The position numbers were made by a program, and so were the translations under genes. This document shows positions 7,690 through 15,422 of a DNA stretch of 36,933 bases, one piece after another. A model generated the notes under the pieces. That model had not been told where the DNA came from and did not search any database. It saw nothing but the letters and a program-made list of their open reading frames with translations. The number at the start of each line of letters is the position of its first letter. The first letter of the stretch is position 1. Source of the DNA: Eubacteriales Family XIII. Incertae Sedis bacterium (lineage in GTDB: Bacteria; Bacillota; Clostridia; Peptostreptococcales; Anaerovoracaceae); NCBI GenBank assembly GCA_031264295.1, contig JAISED010000038.1, forward strand, positions 1 to 36,933. The letters run 5' to 3'.

Positions 7690-9903
7690 TCACACTATCC
7701 TCGTTATCGGCGCTATATCACGCGCAAGTTTCTTTTTACCTACACCGTCGAACATGACGGTTATGGTTTTCTCATCCGATTCAAGCACCATGCCGTCGCC
7801 GAATTTCCGGTGATTCACCCTGTCGCCGTTCACAAGCATTCGCCCGTCCCCCACCATCTCAGGAACTTCCATGCTTTGTTTTATATATTTCAACTGGTCG
7901 AAAGGCTTGAAAACACTCTTCGAGGCAAAGCCGTCGTTACCGGTCTGGGCGGGATGAAAGACCCCGCTCTTCTGGCCCTGCGGCGCGTCGCCCTCCAGAT
8001 ACTCCCTGTCGAGTTCCCTGAGAAAACACGATTCCCGCGTATAATCCGTCTTTCCGTATATCGTTCTGACCTGCGCCCCGGTCATATAGAGCTTCCTCAT
8101 CGCCCTGGTCATGCCCACATAGCACAAGCGCCTCTCCTCTTCAATGCCGTCGGGCTTTTCGAGCGAACGCCAGCCCGGGAACAGGCCGTCCTCCATACCC
8201 GGCATAAACACAAGCGGAAATTCCAAGCCCTTAGCGCTGTGCAAGGTCATCAGCGTAACGGCGTCTTCATTGGGGTCGTGGTTATCCACATCCGCGATCA
8301 GCGTGATCTTCTCCAGAAAATCGGCTATAGAGAGCTGTGAGTCCTGTGCCTCATACTCTAATATTACCGATTTAAATTCAAGCAGATTTTCGATGCGGCC
8401 TTCCGCCTCGACATTGTTCTGCTCCTGCAATGCACCCACATACCCTGTGCGCACCATCAACATGTCATAGATATCGCTTACGCGCAGATCATCCTTTGAA
8501 TCGGCGATCTTAGCGATGAGTTCGATCATCTCTTTTACGGCCGCCCCTGACTTTGACGGCATACCGGATATCACATCGTCATCCGACGCCGTTTCGAAAA
8601 GGCTTTCATTCCGAACCGCCGCAAGCGCCGCCATTTTTTCAAGTGTCTTTCCGCCAACGCCGCGTTTCGGTTCGTTTATTATCCGCGCGAAAGCGAGATC
8701 GTCAGCTGGGTTTTGCACCAGCCGCATATAGGCGAGCATGTCCTTGATCTCTTTCCTTTCATAATAACGCACGCCTCCCATCACCCTGTATGGAAGACCA
8801 TGTCCGGACAGCGCCTCTTCGAATGTTCGGGACTGAGCGTTTGTGCGGTATAGGATCGCGATATCCTTATAGCTGTAATTATTCCCCAACGAGGCGATGA
8901 TCTGATCCGCTATATACTCCGCCTCGCGTTTCTCATTCTCCGCGCGGTGATAGCTTATTTTCTCGCCCTTCTCCTTATCCGTCCACAGTTTTTTCGCCTT
9001 GCGCGATTTATTCTTTTCAATGACTGAATGCGCACCCTCGATAATATTGCCGTATGATCGGTAGTTCTGCTCAAGTTTGATCACCTTCGAACCCCTGAAA
9101 TCCGCCTCGAAATCAAGTATATTCCTGATATCCGCGCCCCTCCATTGGTAGATGCACTGATCATCATCCCCGACTACACATATATTGTTGTGGGCTTTCG
9201 CCAAAAGCCTGATAAAACGGTATTGCATAGAATTCGTGTCTTGATACTCGTCTACCATGATGTATCTGAATCTCTCCTGATACGACTTCAATATATCGCG
9301 ATCGTTTTCGAAAATCGTCACTGTGTTGAGAATCAGATCGTCGAAATCCATTGCGTTATTCTTTTTAAGCACACGCTCATAGCCCTTGAACAGCGGGGCG
9401 ATTATCCGTCCGGTCGGTGAATTTTCACTCTCCGCTTCAAAGGTTTTAGCGTCTTTACCCTTCTCCTTGCAGTCGCTGATTACACCCAGCACATACGCCG
9501 GCGTGAATTTTTTATCCGCGACGCCCTGCTCCTTCAGCAGGGTCTTCATAACGACCTTCTGATCCGATGGATCGTATATGACAAAGCCCGTTTCATAGCC
9601 CAGCGATGTTGCGTGCTTCCGCAATATACGCAGGCACGCCGAATGAAATGTGAGTATCCACATATTCATCCCGCTGCCGATCAGCGCTTCTATCCTTTCG
9701 CGCATCTCACCAGCCGCCTTGTTTGTAAACGTCACCGCCAGAATATTGTAGGGCGCCACCCCCTCTTCACGCACCAGCCACGCGATGCGGTGGGTCATCG
9801 TGCTCGTCTTGCCGCTTCCCGCCCCCGCAAGTATAAGTAAAGGCCCGTCCTTATGGGTCGCCGCCTCCCTCTGCCGATCATTCAATTTCTCAAGATAGTC
9901 CAT
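7690..9903 (-). CDS. pcrA: ATP-dependent DNA helicase PcrA/UvrD
   Basis: SF1A 3'-5' helicase for repair and replication-conflict resolution. It has the Q motif (LNDRQREAATH), Walker A GAGSGKT with Lys32, Walker B VDEYQDTN, motif III DDDQCIYQWRGAD, motif V TLHSAKGLEFPLVF, and motif VI RRLCYVGMTRAMRKLY. The C-terminus is a Tudor-like tail (GDRVNHRKFGDGMV) that binds RNA polymerase in PcrA. The 737 residues are usual. GGGGAG lies 5 nt before the ATG, and a hairpin-forming inverted repeat (9915-9940) sits directly upstream of it. It is first gene of the pcrA-ligA-PPOX minus-strand group. Confidence 0.95.
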   Translation of the reverse strand: MDYLEKLNDRQREAATHKDGPLLILAGAGSGKTSTMTHRIAWLVREEGVAPYNILAVTFTNKAAGEMRERIEALIGSGMNMWILTFHSACLRILRKHATSLGYETGFVIYDPSDQKVVMKTLLKEQGVADKKFTPAYVLGVISDCKEKGKDAKTFEAESENSPTGRIIAPLFKGYERVLKKNNAMDFDDLILNTVTIFENDRDILKSYQERFRYIMVDEYQDTNSMQYRFIRLLAKAHNNICVVGDDDQCIYQWRGADIRNILDFEADFRGSKVIKLEQNYRSYGNIIEGAHSVIEKNKSRKAKKLWTDKEKGEKISYHRAENEKREAEYIADQIIASLGNNYSYKDIAILYRTNAQSRTFEEALSGHGLPYRVMGGVRYYERKEIKDMLAYMRLVQNPADDLAFARIINEPKRGVGGKTLEKMAALAAVRNESLFETASDDDVISGMPSKSGAAVKEMIELIAKIADSKDDLRVSDIYDMLMVRTGYVGALQEQNNVEAEGRIENLLEFKSVILEYEAQDSQLSIADFLEKITLIADVDNHDPNEDAVTLMTLHSAKGLEFPLVFMPGMEDGLFPGWRSLEKPDGIEEERRLCYVGMTRAMRKLYMTGAQVRTIYGKTDYTRESCFLRELDREYLEGDAPQGQKSGVFHPAQTGNDGFASKSVFKPFDQLKYIKQSMEVPEMVGDGRMLVNGDRVNHRKFGDGMVLESDEKTITVMFDGVGKKKLARDIAPITRIV

Positions 9904-9914
9904 TCGCTCTCCCC

Positions 9915-9940
9915 ATAGGCAAGCTCCGAAAGTTGCCTAT
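9915..9940 (-). promoter_or_regulatory. Leader hairpin next to the pcrA ribosome binding site
   Basis: ATAGGCAA (9915-9922) and TTGCCTAT (9933-9940) are perfect 8-bp arms with a 10-nt loop. On the mRNA the hairpin ends 1-2 nt before GGGGAG, the pcrA ribosome binding site. It could modulate translation, or be an operator for a repair regulator. A TTGACA lies about 25 bp further upstream on the same strand, but its -10 partner is weak. Confidence 0.45.
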
Positions 9941-10075
9941 TCAATATAAATATAAGCATGTCAATGTCCTCTAATTGTACCACAAAAAACATCCTTATAC
10001 CGTTCTCCATTTAAATTACACTCGAAATTATTGAGCGAAATTGCTCGGCGGACAGTGGTCAAAAAATCGAAAATC

Positions 10076-10108
10076 AAAAGCCCGCAGTCGCTTATCCTGC
10101 GGACTTTT
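10076..10108 (-). terminator. Rho-independent terminator of the amt-PII gene
   Basis: The minus strand reads AAAAG-TCCGCAG-loop-CTGCGGG-CTTTT, with one internal mismatch. It lies just after the stop of the transporter gene and matches intrinsic terminator form. Confidence 0.75.
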
Positions 10109-10118
10109 GATAATTCAC

Positions 10119-11891
10119 TTACTCATCCTGCAAGGCATCGTACCCTTCAGCGCCGGTTCGCACTCTTACAACATTTTCTACATCATATATAAAGATCTTT
10201 CCATCGCCGTAGCTTCCTGTGTAGAGCGCCTTCTTCGCCGCTTCAACAACCGTCCGCACCGGTACTTTTGAAACCACTATTTCCACCCTTATCTTAGGAA
10301 GCAGCCGCGATTGAACCTCGACGCCCCGGTAATACTTGGAGTGCCCCTTCTGCGCTCCATAGCCTAAAAGGTTTGTTACAGTGAGTCCGGTTATGCCTAT
10401 TTCACTCATCGCAGCTTCCAGGGCGTCGAACATGCTCTGCCTCGTTATTATAGACAGCTTCGTCATCTTAACCAACTTTGTTTCATCCGCCGCCATTCTC
10501 TCGCCCGCGCTGCCCGTAATAATGTCCGCCGCCATTCTCTCGCCTGCGCTGCCCGTAATAATGTCTGCCGCCATTCTCTCGCCTGCGCTGCCCTCAGCAG
10601 ACGCCCTTTCATATCCTCTGCCGCTCCTCACGCCGCCAGCGCCGTTCTGAACCATAGGCATGAAGTCGGCGTAGCTGCTTTCTATACCGTGTTCATGTAT
10701 ATCAAGTCCCTCAACCTCTTCTTCTTTCGAGACGCGCAATCCCACCGTTGTTTTGATTATCGCGAACGTTATAAACATCGTAACTCCGACCCATACCGCG
10801 ACCGACAAAACCCCCAGCGCCTGTATGCCGAGTGTCCTGAAGCCGCCGCCGAAGAAGAGTCCGCCGTCAACAGCGAATAAACCAACACACAGCGTCCCCG
10901 CCGCCCCGCACAGTCCATGAACGCCTATGGCGCCCACCGGATCGTCTACCTTGAGCTTCTTGTCGATGAAGGCAATCCCGCCGACTACAACAAGTCCTGA
11001 GATCAATCCCGTCAGCGTCGCCCCCATCATATTCGTAGCGTCGCAGCCCGCAGTTATCCCCACAAGCCCCGCCAATGCGCCGTTAAGCGTCATGGATACG
11101 TCTGGTTTCTTATATAAGATCCAAGTCACCAGCATGACTATCGTCGCGCCTGCCGCCGCCGCTATATTGGTATTCGCGAATATCACGCCCATAGAAGCGA
11201 TGATATCATCGCCTGTGGCGGATACGGTCGAAGCGCCGTTGAACCCGAACCAACCGAACCACAGGATGAATACCCCCAATGCGGCCAGGGAAAGACTATG
11301 CCCGGGGATCGCTCTGGATTTACCGCTCTTTGAATACTTCCCTACCCTGGCGCCCACAAGCGACGCGCCTACAAAGGCGGCGACGCCTCCTACCAGATGT
11401 ACCGCGGTCGAACCCGCGAAATCGTGAAAACCGAGGGACGCAAGCCAACCGCCGCCCCATATCCAGTGCCCCGAAACAGGATAGACAATCATGCTTATTA
11501 CAATCGAATAAATGCAATATGCGGAAAACTTCGTGCGTTCCGCCATCGCCCCCGACACTATCGTCGCGGCAGTTGCGCAAAAAACCGTCTGGAATATCAT
11601 AAAAGCCCACGGCGCAACCCCTTCAGGCGCCGCACTATTCACAACATCTCCGCTTAAAAACAGATCCGGAGCGCCGAAAAAGCCGCCCGTCGACGCGCCG
11701 AACATGAGTCCGAACCCCACCGCCCAATACACTATAGCGCCTATACTCAGATCCATTATATTCTTCATTATAATATTGCCGACATTCTTCGCGCGGATAA
11801 GCCCCGCCTCCAGCATGGCGAACCCCGGTTGCATGAAAAACACCAAAGCGGCGCCGAACAAGACCCAAATAGTATCAACTGATGAAAACAT
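10119..11891 (-). CDS. amt: Ammonium transporter Amt fused to a C-terminal PII signalling domain
   Basis: Residues 1 to about 400 form an 11-TM Amt/Mep/Rh channel. Visible are FFMQPGFAMLEAGLIRAKN, the twin histidines in STAVHLVGG and GAIGVHGLCGAAG, and the GFNGAS pore region. After a repeat-bearing linker, residues ~475-590 are a PII (GlnB/GlnK) domain: KLSIITRQSMFDALEAAM, the T-loop GAQKGHSKYYRGVEV with the tyrosine at the modifiable position, then LPKIRVEIVVS and the nucleotide site TGSYGDGKIFIYDVENVVRVRTG. PII normally binds the Amt pore from the cytoplasm, so the fusion tethers the plug to its own channel. GGAGGTGGG precedes the ATG. Amt-PII fusions are known but uncommon. Confidence 0.92.
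   Translation of the reverse strand: MFSSVDTIWVLFGAALVFFMQPGFAMLEAGLIRAKNVGNIIMKNIMDLSIGAIVYWAVGFGLMFGASTGGFFGAPDLFLSGDVVNSAAPEGVAPWAFMIFQTVFCATAATIVSGAMAERTKFSAYCIYSIVISMIVYPVSGHWIWGGGWLASLGFHDFAGSTAVHLVGGVAAFVGASLVGARVGKYSKSGKSRAIPGHSLSLAALGVFILWFGWFGFNGASTVSATGDDIIASMGVIFANTNIAAAAGATIVMLVTWILYKKPDVSMTLNGALAGLVGITAGCDATNMMGATLTGLISGLVVVGGIAFIDKKLKVDDPVGAIGVHGLCGAAGTLCVGLFAVDGGLFFGGGFRTLGIQALGVLSVAVWVGVTMFITFAIIKTTVGLRVSKEEEVEGLDIHEHGIESSYADFMPMVQNGAGGVRSGRGYERASAEGSAGERMAADIITGSAGERMAADIITGSAGERMAADETKLVKMTKLSIITRQSMFDALEAAMSEIGITGLTVTNLLGYGAQKGHSKYYRGVEVQSRLLPKIRVEIVVSKVPVRTVVEAAKKALYTGSYGDGKIFIYDVENVVRVRTGAEGYDALQDE
10486..10593 (-). repeat. 39-bp in-frame tandem repeat in the Amt-PII linker
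   Basis: Two full units (10486-10524, 10525-10563) and a third of about 30 bp (10564-10593). They encode copies of AGERMAADIITGS. The array sits in the linker between transporter and PII domain, so copy number would change linker length without breaking the frame. Copies differ by single C/T changes. Confidence 0.92.
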
Positions 11892-12012
11892 AAACCCACC
11901 TCCGTCCGATAATAGCCATCCGCATAAGGCTTACACCTCAGAACAACTCGGTGCAATGGCAGATTGGCACAATAAATAAAAACAAATAAATGAAAACCTG
12001 GCGTCTAAAAAC

Positions 12013-12044
12013 AAAAAAGCGCGCATCCCTTTGTGAATGCACGC
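12013..12044 (-). terminator. Terminator-like hairpin upstream of amt-PII
   Basis: The minus strand reads GCGTGCAT, a 10-nt loop, ATGCGCGC, then TTTTTTG. It points toward amt but lies about 120 bp upstream of its ATG. It could end a lost upstream transcript or act as an attenuator in the amt leader. No upstream minus-strand gene remains that needs it. Confidence 0.55.
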
Positions 12045-12114
12045 CATTGTGTCCTATTATTTAATTTTTGGATCCAATTAAAAAAATAAGACAAGAACGC
12101 TTTTCACGGCGCCC

Positions 12115-13184
12115 TTGCCTATCAATATGTACAGTTTACACGGCTTTCCTCTAACTGTCAATAAGAAATCCTTGAAAATACTCGGGCTTCTGAATCCCGA
12201 AAAGCTGACTGCGGATTTTTGGAACACAGTCAAAGCTTATCGCAATGTTATGAAAATATCTCGTCCCGATCATGTTTGGGCGAAATTGGATGATGATGAT
12301 TTTTTACTGAAGCTCGGCGCAATAAGCAGGGGCGAAGATGAGAGATTGCATCCAACGTCGGCCGGGCTTCTTATGTTTGGGTTTGAGTATGAAATCGTGC
12401 GGGAATATCCGTATTATTTCCTTGATTATCAAGAACATTTCGAATCCGGCCTACGCTGGACGGATAGAATAACGTCCACGTCAGGCGAGTGGAGCGGAAA
12501 CTTGTTCGAGTTTTATTATAAAGCCTACAATAAACTCATACAAAATCCCAAGATCAAGATCCCATTTAAAATTGAAAATGGTCATCGTGTGGATGATACG
12601 CCCGTGCATAAGGCGATCCGAGAGGCACTTGCAAATTGCCTTATAAATGCCGATTACTACGGCGAGGGCGGTGTGGTTATCAAGAATAATACCGATAAGA
12701 TAAGCCTTGAAAATCCGGGCAGCCTTCGAATACGGGTTGATGAAGCTATTAGCGGCGGGTTTTCGAACCCCAGGAATTCAACCTTGATGAAAATGTTCAA
12801 TCTGCTTGATATCGGCGAGCGTGCCGGCAGTGGCATACCGAATATTTATAGTGTTTGGAAAATGCAGAAATGGAATGCTCCGCAGATCGCCGAAAAGCTG
12901 GATCACATCGAAAGAGTCTGTTTGACGCTTCCAACTACAAAAGCAGCGGTAAAAAAGTAGCGGTAAAGGGTAACACTGCTGTCAAGCCGACGAAAAGCGA
13001 GAGTCAAAAGCTTATAATTCTTGAACTTGTCAAACAACATAAACAGATAAAGAGCGCGGAATTGCCGGGTGCGCTAAATGTCGGAGAGCAAAGAGTCCGC
13101 AAACTTTTGCTGGAATTAGTGAATGATGGTTTGCTTATTACTGAAGGCAGCTACAGGTACAGAACATATAGGCTGCCCGATTAA
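12115..13184 (+). pseudogene. AlbA_2/AAA-4-type (RecG-related) protein, N-terminally truncated and frameshifted
   Basis: Frame 1 runs to a stop at 12960 and covers the central region and HATPase-like domain (AIREALANCLINADYYGEGG, LENPGSLRI, GERAGSGIPNIYSVW), typical of AAA-4/'ATP-binding' proteins. The sequence then continues in the -1 frame with a C-terminal winged helix (ILELVKQHKQIKSAELPGAL to YRTYRLPD, stop at 13184). The N-terminal AlbA_2/Schlafen-like DNA-binding half is missing: an in-frame TAA at 12079 closes the frame and only a TTG start is available, with no good ribosome binding site. The break is at AAAAAAG (12951-12957) followed by TAG. Truncation argues for decay. The exact slippery heptamer leaves programmed frameshifting open. 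Confidence 0.75.
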
Positions 13185-13202
13185 TCCGGTTGATATTCAT
13201 CT

Positions 13203-13445
13203 TCAAATCTCCAACCAAGTCTCCCAGTCACCTGCCTGTTCTGCTGTAATCATGTCCATGATATACGCAGGGCTTTCGAGAAACAGGAACGACTTAGGAT
13301 TCAACAATAATTGGTACGTCTTAGTCGCCATGAACTCACGCAGTGCGTCCGTAGGTGGTTTCCCTGTTTCACATGAGAGCATTTCCGCCACTTTCGCGGC
13401 GATTATATCTATCGTAAAACGCGTTGATTGTTCATTCACAATCAT
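13203..13445 (-). CDS. Hypothetical 80-residue protein
   Basis: I do not recognise a named family. The ATG at 13445 is chosen because AGGAGG lies 8 nt upstream; a longer start at 13472 has no ribosome binding site. The protein is small, mostly helical by composition, without membrane segments, and has a LSCETGKPPTDALREFMAT core and an acidic, Trp-containing end (AGDWETWLEI). It is of the size of antitoxin-like or accessory proteins next to Rpn/toxin remnants in Clostridia. It lies between two decayed genes and is read away from the Rpn-like fragment. Confidence 0.6.
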   Translation of the reverse strand: MIVNEQSTRFTIDIIAAKVAEMLSCETGKPPTDALREFMATKTYQLLLNPKSFLFLESPAYIMDMITAEQAGDWETWLEI

Positions 13446-13546
13446 CGAATTTTCCTCCTGTCCTTGAAACATATCATATCACTTTCACCAGGAGTTTTCC
13501 ACCGAAAGTTCACCATTCTGTTAAATTCATGTTTACCAAAAGCCCC

Positions 13547-13575
13547 TTGCAATCCCGCAGGGCATTGCATATAAT
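13547..13575 (+). promoter_or_regulatory. Sigma-A promoter before the Rpn-like fragment
   Basis: TTGCAA (13547-13552), a 17-bp spacer and TATAAT (13570-13575). The spacer contains the inverted repeat TGCAAT/ATTGCA, which could be an operator. The promoter reads toward the fragment at 13647. Confidence 0.6.
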
Positions 13576-13646
13576 GGAGATATAGAGATGTTGATGGCAG
13601 AGTCGGTAGCATCAAAAAAGCCCTTACGCTAGAGGAGGCATCGGAG

Positions 13647-13826
13647 ATGACATATGCGATAGGAAGAGCTATTGATGAAATCGAACGACATAGCAAACGT
13701 GAGGGCATACTTGAAGTGGCGAACAAAATGCTCACCCTCGGCAGGTCGGTTGAAGAAATTATTGAATATACAGGATTGACATATGCAAAAGTTGAGGCTC
13801 TACGCACAAAGGAACCATTAAACTAA
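13647..13826 (+). CDS. C-terminal fragment of an Rpn-like PD-(D/E)XK nuclease/transposase
   Basis: The 59 residues end in MLTLGRSVEEIIEYTGLTYA followed by KVEALR. That is the conserved C-terminal tail (helix-turn-helix-like, 'xxIIxxTGLTxxEVExL') of Rpn family recombination-promoting nucleases/PDDEXK transposases. The catalytic N-terminal domain is absent. The frame is open upstream to about 13574, but only short residual sequence is found there. GAGG and GGAG precede the ATG. It is either a relic or a stand-alone small protein of the kind produced from internal starts in rpn genes. Confidence 0.55.
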   Translation: MTYAIGRAIDEIERHSKREGILEVANKMLTLGRSVEEIIEYTGLTYAKVEALRTKEPLN

Positions 13827-13863
13827 GCCGAAGAGCGTTCATTCATTAACAATCAGCGAATTT

Positions 13864-13897
13864 CCTTTTTGACCTTGATACTATCAATGTCAAAAGG
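13864..13897 (-). terminator. Hairpin at the end of the accessory operon
   Basis: Outer arms CCTTTTTGAC and GTCAAAAGG and inner arms TTGATA/TATCAA form a long near-perfect hairpin overlapping the Hsp70 stop codon. It is followed on the minus strand only by a short A/T-rich tract, so it may end transcription or protect the 3' end. It marks the downstream limit of the 23 kb minus-strand cluster. Confidence 0.55.
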
Positions 13898-15389
13898 TTT
13901 TTATCTGGATCTCAATCTCCTCTTTCTTTCCCGTTTTCTTATCTAATGCCTCTACATGTAGAAGTCCCGATTGGTCAATCTTCATTGTGGTAAGTGTTTC
14001 GTCCTGGGTCGTATGATCTACTAAATCGAAGATCTGAACATGTCCAATCTCTGTGCCTCTTTCAGGCAAGTAGTAGTCATCAGTACATTCAGATTCAAAA
14101 ATATTAATCCGAGTCGACGTCTGATTATCTTTAATGGGAACTGTTGTTATTTTTGCAGATATAGGCAACTGGCTGCCCTGTTTAATAAGGTTAGATATCT
14201 TCGTTCTGTTTTCATCGTAGTATCTATGCCATTGGTCAAGAACCTCAATACCATAAGAGAATTTACAAATATCACGAAGGTACTGCGCCTCGGTCAAATG
14301 CTCCGCATAGATTGCCGCGCCGAAGGCAATCGCCGCTGCCGGCTGGTATGTTTTAATAGGAATCTTAGGATATGCCTTTTCAAATGCCTTTTTCACTTGA
14401 GGCATATTTGAACTACCGCCAACGCAGACAATGTAGTCTATGTCGTCTAAATCGTCTATTTTCCCCTTGGTGATGCACTTTTCTACCATTTTTCTAACAA
14501 GTTTCATCGTGCTTTGCAAAATTTCAGAACTTGCCTTTTCAAATTCTTCGATTGATATATAACAAGAGTGAGTCTTTCCGCGTATATTTACAGATGCAAT
14601 TGCTGTTGCGCATTCAGAAAGAATATGTTTTGTTTCTATAGCTTGTTTTCGGATGCTGTTTTCTGTCTCTGCATCAAAACTGATATTCCCCGATTTCTCT
14701 TGATACTTGCGTTTTATCATATTGATGAGTACCCGATCCCAATCACGCCCACCGATCCTCTCCATACCGACACCAAGGACATCGTACCAGTAATCTGATT
14801 TTCTGTTTGCTCTTACGATGGCAGTATCACAAGTCCCTCCGCCCAAATCGTACACCAATATTGTCTTTTCATCTTCGACTGCGGGTGCACTGAAATACGC
14901 GATAGCAGCCGCGACAGGCTCAGGAATAAGGCGCAATACCTTAAGCGCCGCGCCGCCGTTTGATTCAAGTGCTTCAACCGATTCCTTGATATATCGTTTC
15001 TCCCTATCCTCAAACTCAGCAGGGACTGAAACAACTACGCCATCAATACTCTGCGAACTCAATGCCCTTGTCTCACATTCTCTACACGATATGCGTGCAA
15101 TTTCTTTAAAAATATGTCCTATGATTTGCTTTTTACTGAAAGCCTTCCCTCCGACTACAAACGAATCATCATGGGTTTTAATTTCCATTTTGATGTCACG
15201 TTTAACATTATCCGATCGTAAGTCGCCATAGTTCTCTGCGACCTTTCCAATCTGAACCCCTAAATCTTCATCATAATAAAACACCGATGGTATCCCATAT
15301 TCGCCGCTCGGCAACAGTGTCGCCGGTGCACCATTGATCATACCCGCCGGCAGTGAAAAGCTAGTACCAAAGTCAATTCCGATTTTCAT
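13890..15389 (-). CDS. Hsp70/DnaK-family chaperone of the accessory cluster
   Basis: The actin-like ATPase domain is complete: MKIGIDFGTSFS (phosphate 1), VYDLGGGTCDTAIVR (phosphate 2), GGRDWDRVLINMI, and YIVCVGGSSNMPQVKKAF (adenosine site). A short substrate-binding beta domain follows (ISAKITTVPI, LLHVEALDKKTGKKEEIEIQ). At 499 residues it lacks the alpha-helical lid and the C-terminal EEVD-like tail of true DnaK (about 610), so it is a dedicated paralog. Last gene of the cluster. Upstream are a zinc-ribbon membrane protein and a GrpE-like protein, which suggests a private chaperone set. No J-domain protein is seen. Confidence 0.9.
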   Translation of the reverse strand: MKIGIDFGTSFSLPAGMINGAPATLLPSGEYGIPSVFYYDEDLGVQIGKVAENYGDLRSDNVKRDIKMEIKTHDDSFVVGGKAFSKKQIIGHIFKEIARISCRECETRALSSQSIDGVVVSVPAEFEDREKRYIKESVEALESNGGAALKVLRLIPEPVAAAIAYFSAPAVEDEKTILVYDLGGGTCDTAIVRANRKSDYWYDVLGVGMERIGGRDWDRVLINMIKRKYQEKSGNISFDAETENSIRKQAIETKHILSECATAIASVNIRGKTHSCYISIEEFEKASSEILQSTMKLVRKMVEKCITKGKIDDLDDIDYIVCVGGSSNMPQVKKAFEKAYPKIPIKTYQPAAAIAFGAAIYAEHLTEAQYLRDICKFSYGIEVLDQWHRYYDENRTKISNLIKQGSQLPISAKITTVPIKDNQTSTRINIFESECTDDYYLPERGTEIGHVQIFDLVDHTTQDETLTTMKIDQSGLLHVEALDKKTGKKEEIEIQIKTF

Positions 15390-15422
15390 AGTAACGTTCC
15401 TTTCTATAAGATCAAAATGTAA

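Noticed and set aside
10486..10593. CRISPR-like repeats
   Set aside because: The units are head-to-tail without unique spacers and lie in frame inside a coding sequence.
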